Of a DNA stretch of 8,500 nt, positions 1-4,385 are shown piece by piece; positions within the stretch are counted from its first letter, which is position 1; each line of letters begins with the position of its first letter. This DNA comes from Nitrospirota bacterium (GTDB lineage: Bacteria; Nitrospirota; UBA9217). Both the position numbers and the translations under genes were made by a program. Where the stretch lies: positions 1 to 8,500 of the forward strand of contig DAIDTZ010000452.1 in NCBI GenBank assembly GCA_027456925.1, read 5' to 3'. The notes beneath the pieces are model-generated. The model had not been told where the DNA came from and did not search any database. It worked only from the letters and a program-made list of their open reading frames with translations.

Positions 1-480
1 TCCGTGGACGGGGTGTTCAACGCGCTTTCAATCGTCGGCGACGCCGTGGGCTCGACCATGTTCTACGGCAGGGGGGCGGGCGACATGCCCACGGGCAGCG
101 CGGTCGTGAGCGACATCATCGACATCGGCCGGGACATCCTCGCCGGCTGCACTGACCGGACGCCGGTGGTCGCGTTCCGGGAGCGAAGGCTGCTGAAAAT
201 CAGGAAAATGGAAGATATCACCTCATGCTATTATCTGCGGTTCTCTGCGATCGATAAGCCGGGTGTTCTGTCCCGCATCACCGGCGTGCTCGGCAAGAAC
301 AATATCAGCATCTCATCGATGATCCAGAAAGGCCGCAAGGTGGATGAGGCAGTGCCCATCGTTATGATGACCCACGACGCCATTGAGCGTGATGTGCGCA
401 AGGCGCTCGATGAGATCAATAAGATGGACTGTGTGGCAGGCGCAACCATTGTGATAAGAGTGGAGGAAGGGAAGCAGTAA
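1..480 (+). CDS. hom: Homoserine dehydrogenase, C-terminal part (5' end outside window)
   Basis: NAD(P)-dependent reduction of aspartate semialdehyde to homoserine, the branch point to threonine and methionine. The reading frame is open from base 1, so the gene starts upstream; 159 residues are visible. Codons 22-31 read YGRGAGDMPT, the conserved signature near the end of the homoserine dehydrogenase catalytic domain. Codons about 77-155 form an ACT domain (start YYLRFSAIDKPGVLSRI), the amino-acid-binding module present in the roughly 430-residue bacterial form and usually tied to threonine feedback. The N-terminal nucleotide-binding part cannot be judged. The stop TAA is at 478-480, followed by an 85-base gap with a repeat and then the tusA-like gene. 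The family assignment is secure; feedback by threonine is inferred from the ACT domain only. Confidence 0.95.
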   Translation, partial: SVDGVFNALSIVGDAVGSTMFYGRGAGDMPTGSAVVSDIIDIGRDILAGCTDRTPVVAFRERRLLKIRKMEDITSCYYLRFSAIDKPGVLSRITGVLGKNNISISSMIQKGRKVDEAVPIVMMTHDAIERDVRKALDEINKMDCVAGATIVIRVEEGKQ

Positions 481-481
481 T

Positions 482-551
482 TGCGGATTGCGGAATGCGG
501 AATGAAGAGCAGAAGTCGAAAATTGATACTCGTTCCGCAATTGTCAATCCG
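482..551. repeat. Intergenic inverted repeat built of 7-base GCGGAWT words
   Basis: In the hom-tusA gap the pentamer GCGGA recurs at 483, 490 and 497, an exact 7-base period. A facing imperfect complement lies at 530-551 (contains TTCCGCAATTG and CAATCCG). The two arms could fold into a hairpin with a loop of roughly 26 bases in the transcript. It ends just before the GGAG ribosome-binding site of the next gene. No U-tract follows, so it is not a standard terminator. Confidence 0.65.
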
Positions 552-565
552 AAACGGAGTACAAA

Positions 566-826
566 ATGAGTGATGAAATCAAGATAGATAAGACGATCGA
601 CATCAAAGGACAGGTCTGCCCCTATACCTTTGTCCGTTCGAAGCTGGCGATCGAAAAAATGAATCTCGGCGAGGTGCTGGAGATCGTTACGGATCACAAG
701 CCCGCGTCGGAAAATGTTCCCAGGAGCATGGAGAACGAAGGGCAGAAGGTCCTGAAGATCGATCAGACCGGAGAAAAAGAGTGGCATATCCTTGTCCGGA
801 AGGATAAGGAAAAGAAAAAAACGTGA
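566..826 (+). CDS. TusA/YedF-family sulfurtransferase-like protein with a CPYT motif
   Basis: Small (86 aa) soluble protein of the TusA/SirA/YedF family, whose members carry sulfur as a persulfide on a conserved Cys. The fold signature is visible: DIKGQVCPYTFVRSKLAIEK near residues 12-31, then a beta-strand 'GEVLEIVTD' and a C-terminal strand 'EWHILVRKD'. The Cys at residue 18 is in place, but the usual CPxP motif reads CPYT, so the second Pro is lost. The ATG has GGAG (556-559) six bases upstream. It is the first gene of a sulfur-handling block, so a role in delivering sulfur to the E1-like/carrier pair downstream is likely but inferred. It cannot be equated with E. coli TusA (tRNA thiolation). 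Confidence 0.85.
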   Translation: MSDEIKIDKTIDIKGQVCPYTFVRSKLAIEKMNLGEVLEIVTDHKPASENVPRSMENEGQKVLKIDQTGEKEWHILVRKDKEKKKT

Positions 827-842
827 GACGTTAAGTAGTGAA

Positions 843-881
843 GAATTAAGAATTAGGAATCGCGAATCAGGAATGAAGGAG
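843..881. repeat. Period-7 GAAT repeat in the tusA-moeB gap
   Basis: GAAT starts at 843, 850, 857, 864 and 871, five units at an exact 7-base spacing with the other three positions variable. No facing complementary arm is seen. The repeat runs into AAGGAG (876-881), and a second weaker AGGA lies at 883-886, so the repeat may supply the ribosome-binding site for the next gene, whose ATG is at 894. Confidence 0.6.
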
Positions 882-893
882 TAGGAATCCTCA

Positions 894-1697
894 ATGGACT
901 TTACCGAAGACCAAATACTGCGTTACAGCAGGCACATTCTGCTCCCTGAAGTCGGCGGCGAGGGGCAGGAAAAAATTCTGAACGCGAGGGTCGTGCTCGT
1001 GGGCGCCGGCGGGCTCGGCTCCCCGGTGGGCTACTACCTTGCAGCGGCGGGCGTGGGGACCATCGGCGTGATCGACAACGATCGTGTAGAGATATCGAAC
1101 CTTCAGCGCCAGATCGCCCATAATACGAGCCGGCTCGGAGTGTTGAAGGCTGATTCTGCGAAAGAAACGTTCGAGACGCTGAACCATGATGTGAAAGTCG
1201 TTACGCACATAGAACGGCTTACCTCCGCCAATATCAAGAATATCATCAAAGACTATGATATCGTCGTGGACGGGAGCGACAACTTCCCGACCCGCTATCT
1301 CGTGAACGACGCCTGCGTCATGCTTAAAAAAACGCTCATCAGCGCCGCGGTCTTCCGGTTCGAGGGCCAGCTCATGAGCATTTTCCCGGGCGAAGGACCC
1401 TGTTACCGTTGCCTGTTCGAAGTTCCCCCGCCGCCGGGCATGGTGCCGTCCTGCCAGGAGGCCGGTATTCTGGGCGTTGTGACGGGCGTCATCGGCACCT
1501 TGCAGGCAACCGAAGTGATCAAAGCGATCCTCGGCATCGGTCATCCGCTGAAAGGCAAGCTTCTCCTCTGGAACGCGCTTGATATGAGTTTCCGTACGGT
1601 CAAAGTGCCCCGGAACAAGGAGTGCCCGGTCTGCGGAGAACATCCGACGATCACGGAACTGATCGACTACGAACAGTTCTGCTCCATGAGTCATTAA
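894..1697 (+). CDS. moeB: E1-like adenylyltransferase (MoeB/ThiF/HesA family) for a sulfur carrier protein
   Basis: Activates the C-terminal Gly of a ubiquitin-fold sulfur carrier (ThiS/MoaD type) by adenylation, ready for conversion to a thiocarboxylate. The 267 aa length matches the MoeB/ThiF/HesA core with no C-terminal rhodanese domain. Visible: N-terminal 'RYSRHILLPEVG' (10-21), the ATP-binding GAGGLGSP loop (37-44), 'DNDRVEISNLQRQ' (61-73), D126/D129 in 'DGSDNFPTR', a zinc site made by C170xxC173 and C244xxC247, and C187 in 'VPSCQEAGILG', aligned with the loop Cys of ThiF. It sits between the TusA-like gene and a JAMM protease, two genes from the likely substrate carrier at 2211. The symbol moeB is by family; the neighbourhood points to an HcyF-like role in sulfur amino acid synthesis rather than molybdopterin. 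Confidence 0.92.
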   Translation: MDFTEDQILRYSRHILLPEVGGEGQEKILNARVVLVGAGGLGSPVGYYLAAAGVGTIGVIDNDRVEISNLQRQIAHNTSRLGVLKADSAKETFETLNHDVKVVTHIERLTSANIKNIIKDYDIVVDGSDNFPTRYLVNDACVMLKKTLISAAVFRFEGQLMSIFPGEGPCYRCLFEVPPPPGMVPSCQEAGILGVVTGVIGTLQATEVIKAILGIGHPLKGKLLLWNALDMSFRTVKVPRNKECPVCGEHPTITELIDYEQFCSMSH

Positions 1698-1714
1698 TCA
1701 TAAAGGTGTAAAAA

Positions 1715-2137
1715 ATGCTGACCTTCAGGAAATCAGACCTTCAAACGATGATTGACCACTGCACTGCGGGACTTCCGAACGAGGCCTGCGGCATGCTGGC
1801 CGGCAAAGCCGGCAGGGTGGAAAAGGTCTATTGCATGAAGAATGCGAAGCCCGGACCGGATTTCTATGAGATGGATGCGGAAGAGCAATTTCGCGTAATG
1901 AAAGACATCCGGGCAGCGGGCCTTGAAATGGTCGGCATGTTCCATTCCCATCCTACCGGACAGGCCTATCCATCGAGCGTGGATGTGGAAAAGGCGTACT
2001 GGCCGGGAACGCAGTTGCCGAACTACCCCGATGCCGTGTATGTCATTATATCCCTCATGGACCGCACAAAACCCGTTGCCCGGGGTTTTTCGATCGAAGA
2101 GGGAAAGGTGGACGAGGTCCGCTTGTCCGCGCAGTAA
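1715..2137 (+). CDS. JAMM/MPN+ (M67 family) zinc metalloprotease, HcyD/QbsD/Mec+-like
   Basis: Predicted zinc isopeptidase/carboxypeptidase-like enzyme of 140 aa, a whole single-domain JAMM protein. The motif is complete: E23 in 'NEACGML', H77-S-H79-P, seven residues after H79, then S87 and D90 ('SSVD'). Such enzymes work on ubiquitin-fold sulfur carriers in bacteria: QbsD trims two residues from QbsE, HcyD processes HcyS, and Mec+ releases cysteine from CysO. The neighbouring carrier (2211-2495) has a four-residue tail beyond Gly-Gly, so tail trimming is the best guess. An AAAGGTG site (1702-1708) lies six bases before the ATG, and the gene follows the E1-like gene by 17 bases, which suggests co-transcription. 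A Mec+-like role, hydrolysing an amino acid from a carrier adduct, is the alternative. Confidence 0.9.
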   Translation: MLTFRKSDLQTMIDHCTAGLPNEACGMLAGKAGRVEKVYCMKNAKPGPDFYEMDAEEQFRVMKDIRAAGLEMVGMFHSHPTGQAYPSSVDVEKAYWPGTQLPNYPDAVYVIISLMDRTKPVARGFSIEEGKVDEVRLSAQ

Positions 2138-2145
2138 CGGGATTG

Positions 2146-2171
2146 AATCCACGAATTCCGTACAATCCGCG
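2146..2171. repeat. Short irregular AATCC-word repeat
   Basis: In the gap before the sulfur-carrier gene, AATCC, AATTCC and AATCC occur at 2146, 2154 and 2164, each followed by a CG- or AC-rich stretch. It looks like a degenerate relative of the other short-word intergenic repeats. The spacing is irregular (8 and 10 bases) and there is no second arm, so the call is weak. Confidence 0.3.
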
Positions 2172-2210
2172 AAAGCCTTTTAATGTGGTTTATTTTCAGG
2201 AGGAATACCA

Positions 2211-2495
2211 ATGTCAATCAAAGTGAGAATCCCAACTCCGTTGCAGAAGCTGTCAAATGGGAAAGCAGAAGTCGAGTGCAGCGCGAAGAACATCACTGAA
2301 CTCCTTGACGCGCTCGAAAAGGATTATCCCGGGATGAAGGAGCGTTTGTCGGAAGGCGGCAAGGTCCGGCGCTTCATAAATATTTACGTGAATGAGGAAG
2401 ATATCCGCTTCGTGAACAAGGAAGAGACCGCGCTCGAGGATGGGGACAGCATCTCGATCGTCCCGGCCATCGCCGGCGGATGCGGGCTCAGTTAA
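2211..2495 (+). CDS. ThiS/MoaD-family ubiquitin-fold sulfur carrier with a masked Gly-Gly (HcyS/QbsE-like)
   Basis: A 94 aa beta-grasp sulfur carrier. The C-terminal region 'LEDGDSISIVPAIAGG' is typical of MoaD/ThiS, and 'KVRIPTPLQKLSNG' is the usual first strand. Unlike ThiS or MoaD, Gly-Gly is not terminal: residues 89-90 are followed by C91 G92 L93 S94 and then TAA (2493-2495). The carrier therefore cannot be adenylated at Gly90 until the tail is removed. The complete JAMM protease two genes upstream in reading order of function (1715-2137) is the obvious candidate for this. The start has a strong AGGAGG (2198-2203) seven bases upstream. Likely activated by the E1-like protein at 894-1697. 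The acceptor is probably an enzyme of homocysteine or cysteine synthesis, from neighbouring hom, lysC and the NIL gene. Molybdopterin or thiamin use is possible but not supported by neighbours. Confidence 0.9.
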   Translation: MSIKVRIPTPLQKLSNGKAEVECSAKNITELLDALEKDYPGMKERLSEGGKVRRFINIYVNEEDIRFVNKEETALEDGDSISIVPAIAGGCGLS

Positions 2496-2509
2496 AAAAC
2501 GCAGAATCT

Positions 2510-2532
2510 AAGGATCGGCCCAAAAGATCCTT
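2510..2532 (+). terminator. Small hairpin after the sulfur-carrier gene (weak terminator candidate)
   Basis: AAGGATC (2510-2516) and GATCCTT (2526-2532) form a perfect 7-bp stem with a 9-base loop, 15 bases after the stop. Only TTTCT follows rather than a clean U-run, so it may be a stem that slows decay or partly terminates rather than a full intrinsic terminator. Confidence 0.3.
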
Positions 2533-2589
2533 TCTCCCCCCATTCTCCGTTTCCTTTCGCTGATGCATGCGTCTTTTCCACCTGAGTAC

Positions 2590-2595
2590 AGGAGG
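2590..2595 (+). promoter_or_regulatory. Ribosome-binding site deciding the NIL-gene start
   Basis: AGGAGG lies four bases before the ATG at 2600. An earlier in-frame ATG at 2567 has no comparable site and would add 11 residues (MRLFHLSTGGN) that the family does not need, so the start at 2600 is chosen. Confidence 0.7.
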
Positions 2596-2599
2596 GAAT

Positions 2600-2839
2600 A
2601 TGGCAACGAAGAGACTCAAACTCACCTTTCCCCGGGAACTGATCAAGGAACCGGTGATTTTCACCATGGCCAAGAAGTTCGATGTTATGCCGAATATTCG
2701 GCGTGCCAAGGTTACCGAGAGCGTGGGAGAAGTGGTGCTGGAACTCGAAGGTACGGAAAAGGAACTTGAGGCGGGCATTGCCTATCTCAAGGAGCGTGGA
2801 GTCAACGTAGAGGCTGTTCAGGGGAATGAGGTCTCTTGA
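2600..2839 (+). CDS. Stand-alone NIL-domain protein
   Basis: A 79 aa protein that consists almost entirely of one NIL domain (about residues 3-74: 'RLKLTFPRELIKEPVIFTMA', 'VTESVGEVVLELEG', 'LKERGVNVEAVQG'). NIL is an ACT-like fold known at the C-terminus of the methionine ABC transporter ATPase MetN, where it binds methionine. It also occurs with ferredoxin domains in proteins tied to homocysteine synthesis from aspartate semialdehyde in methanogens. Here there is no ATPase and no Cys cluster. It follows the sulfur-carrier gene by 104 bases. A role as a methionine-sensing or accessory subunit of the sulfur amino acid pathway is an inference from domain and context; its molecular activity is unknown. 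Confidence 0.82.
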   Translation: MATKRLKLTFPRELIKEPVIFTMAKKFDVMPNIRRAKVTESVGEVVLELEGTEKELEAGIAYLKERGVNVEAVQGNEVS

Positions 2840-2912
2840 TTTCAGGGCCTGGACGTGCTCCGTTGGAACAGCATTGTGTGCAGAGTTTCCCACGCCCTCT
2901 TATCATTCCGGT

Positions 2913-3042
2913 TTGTCCGGAAGCTTTTCCTTGCGGTAAATTTGACAGCATAACAGGATTTACAGGAAGTTATTTAAAGCAAAATCCGCGCTTACCCGAT
3001 GTTATCCTGTAATCCTGTCAAAAGCTTTTCCGGCTTGTCCGG
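2913..3042. repeat. Outer repeat pair: TTGTCCGG and AAGCTTTTCC words
   Basis: TTGTCCGG at 2913-2920 is followed by AAGCTTTTCC at 2921-2930. The same two words reappear in swapped order downstream, AAGCTTTTCC at 3022-3031 and TTGTCCGG at 3035-3042. The downstream copy reads as 9-base words (TTTTCCGG then CTTGTCCGG). Together they bracket the inner ACAG-word repeat. Confidence 0.55.
2941..3022. repeat. Inner inverted repeat built of ACAGGATW words (period 8)
   Basis: ACAG occurs at 2945, 2953 and 2962. The facing arm has ATCCTGT at 3004-3010 and 3012-3018 (8-base period). The outermost 8 bases are perfectly complementary: TTTGACAG (2941-2948) with CTGTCAAA (3015-3022). A hairpin with a loop of about 40 bases is possible. 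From memory, this word family resembles intergenic repeats frequent in Nitrospirota and deltaproteobacterial genomes; that recollection is unverified. Confidence 0.7.
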
Positions 3043-3057
3043 GTTAGGAATTATGCG

Positions 3058-4284
3058 ATGAAATATATCATATTACTCGGCGACGGAATGGCCGATCGTC
3101 CTCATAAAGACCTGGGTGGGAAAACATGCCTGCAGGCCGCCAAAACGCCGAACCTCGACCAGCTTGCGACGTCCGGTACGGTAGGAATGGTGTACACGGT
3201 ACCTCCGGGGTTTCCACCGGGCAGCGACGTGGCCAACCTTACCGTCATGGGGTATGATCCCCGAAAGTACTATACCGGGCGCTCACCCCTCGAGGCGGCC
3301 AGCATCGGCGTCGAACTGGGGCCTGATGATGTTGCTTTTCGCTGCAATTTGGTGACCTTGCGCATTATTGGCGGAAAGTCCTCGGGTAGCGGCCGCAGGG
3401 CCATCATGGAGGACTTCAGCGCAGGTCATATTTCGACACAGGAAGCCCGTCTCCTCATCGAAGAAATCGACGCCAAACTGGGCAATGAACGCATCCGTTT
3501 TTATCCCGGGGTAAGCTATCGCCACCTCATGGTTTGGAAAGGCGGGAAGGACAAGCTCGAATGCACTCCGCCGCACGATATCCAGGACAAGGACATCCAG
3601 GGATATCTTCCGAGCGGCGAAGGCGACGATGTCATCAACGGGCTGATGGAAGAATCGACCGATCTTCTCCTTTCCCACGCAGTGAACAAGGCGAGACAGG
3701 AGAACGGCAAGCGCGTTGCGAACAGCATCTGGCTCGGGGGCCAGGGAAGGCGCCCGAAGATGCCGACCTTTAAGGAAAAGTACGGGGTCGAAGGCGCCAT
3801 GATCTCCGCGGTTGACCACACCAAGGGCATCGGCATCTATGCGGGTTTCGAAGTCATCACCGTGCCGGGCGCCACGGGCTGGCTCGACACCAATTACGTG
3901 GGTAAGGCCGAACATGCGCTCTGGGCCCTGAAGACCAAGGATGTGGTCTACGTGCATGTTGAGGCCCCTGACGAGGCCGGGCACACCGGCGATCTCAAGA
4001 ACAAGATCAAGGCAATTGAGGATTTCGACGAGTTCATTGTCGGGAATATCATTCACGGCATGAAACAGTTCGATGAATATCGGATCCTGGCGCTCCCGGA
4101 CCATCCTACTCCGATCGAGCTCCGCACCCATTCGAATGACCCCGTGCCGTTCGTCATCTACGACACCAGGTCGGAGCGCGTCGGCGACGCGGTCAGCTAC
4201 GACGAGGGGATCGCGCAGAGAAAAGACGCTCTGATTTTCAAAGAAGGACATACCTTGATGGATTATTTTTTAAAGAAAGATTAA
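3058..4284 (+). CDS. apgM: ApgM-family phosphoglycerate mutase-like enzyme; candidate homoserine kinase
   Basis: 408 aa member of the alkaline-phosphatase superfamily, archaeal-type cofactor-independent phosphoglycerate mutase group. Metal and catalytic residues can be followed: D9 in 'GDGMAD', the nucleophile S56 in 'PPGSDVANL', D305/H309 in 'PDEAGHTGD', D348/H349 in 'LPDHPTP' and H358. Length is normal and nothing is missing. Standard annotation would be 2,3-bisphosphoglycerate-independent phosphoglycerate mutase. However, a subfamily of these proteins found next to hom and threonine genes has been proposed, from gene context, to be a homoserine kinase in organisms lacking ThrB. Its place between hom (with the sulfur block inserted) and lysC fits that proposal. 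The sequence alone cannot decide between them. The start is supported by AGGA (3046-3049) eight bases upstream. Confidence 0.9.
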   Translation: MKYIILLGDGMADRPHKDLGGKTCLQAAKTPNLDQLATSGTVGMVYTVPPGFPPGSDVANLTVMGYDPRKYYTGRSPLEAASIGVELGPDDVAFRCNLVTLRIIGGKSSGSGRRAIMEDFSAGHISTQEARLLIEEIDAKLGNERIRFYPGVSYRHLMVWKGGKDKLECTPPHDIQDKDIQGYLPSGEGDDVINGLMEESTDLLLSHAVNKARQENGKRVANSIWLGGQGRRPKMPTFKEKYGVEGAMISAVDHTKGIGIYAGFEVITVPGATGWLDTNYVGKAEHALWALKTKDVVYVHVEAPDEAGHTGDLKNKIKAIEDFDEFIVGNIIHGMKQFDEYRILALPDHPTPIELRTHSNDPVPFVIYDTRSERVGDAVSYDEGIAQRKDALIFKEGHTLMDYFLKKD

Positions 4285-4287
4285 ATC

Positions 4288-4370
4288 TGCCACGGAGACG
4301 CGGAGACACTGAGAGGAAGACAGGAAATAAGCCCTGATGCCGGCGTTATCTCCGTGGCAAATGCTTTTTT
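4288..4370. repeat. Inverted repeat of CRCGGAGA words (period 8) before lysC, followed by T6
   Basis: Left arm: 8-base words at 4291, 4299 and 4307 (CACGGAGA, CGCGGAGA and CACTGAGA). TGCCACGGAGA (4288-4298) is perfectly complementary to TCTCCGTGGCA (4349-4359), an 11-bp stem with a 50-base loop. Five bases later a run of six T (4365-4370) abuts the lysC Shine-Dalgarno. It is primarily a repeat of the type seen in other gaps. The stem plus T-run could in principle act as a leaky terminator ahead of lysC. Confidence 0.7.
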
Positions 4371-4377
4371 AAGGAGG
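4371..4377 (+). promoter_or_regulatory. Strong ribosome-binding site deciding the lysC GTG start
   Basis: AAGGAGG, eight bases before GTG at 4386. It identifies GTG as the start codon; the product then begins M-L-I-V-Q-K-Y-G-G, right at the conserved aspartokinase N-terminus. Confidence 0.8.
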
Positions 4378-4385
4378 CAGTAGCG

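Larger units (their letters stand above)
2840..3057. other. Longest gap in the window (218 bases), mostly repeat-derived
   Basis: Between the NIL gene and the ApgM gene no ORF of note is visible. 2840-2908 is unremarkable unique sequence. From 2913 to 3042 it holds two nested repeat types, described separately. AGGA (3046-3049) then serves the ApgM gene. A perfect TTGACA (2942-2947) occurs inside the repeat, but no convincing -10 lies 16-18 bases downstream, so no promoter is called. Confidence 0.6.

Noticed and set aside
891..1694. 267-codon minus-strand open frame opposite the E1-like gene
   Set aside because: It is codon-aligned with a clearly identified gene on the other strand, has no recognisable motif and has His/Arg/Asp-rich shadow composition.
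894..2495. Antiphage or ubiquitin-like conjugation operon (E1 + JAMM + ubiquitin-like protein)
   Set aside because: No E2-like protein, no cyclase and no effector gene is present. The E1 is of compact MoeB/ThiF type and the neighbours are amino acid biosynthesis genes, so sulfur transfer fits far better.
2567..2599. Longer N-terminus for the NIL protein starting at ATG 2567
   Set aside because: The AGGAGG at 2590-2595 is correctly placed for ATG 2600 only, and the extra residues are outside the NIL domain.
2942..2970. sigma70 promoter from the perfect TTGACA at 2942-2947
   Set aside because: No TATAAT-like hexamer at 16-18 bases. The TTGACA is part of the ACAG-word repeat arm.
3283..4251. 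322-codon minus-strand open frame opposite apgM
   Set aside because: Shadow of the apgM coding sequence with no recognisable domain and no ribosome-binding site of its own noticed.
4285..4385. Lysine riboswitch or T-box ahead of lysC
   Set aside because: The gap is only 101 bases, shorter than the lysine riboswitch aptamer with its platform, and consists mostly of a short-word repeat. No T-box core sequence is seen.
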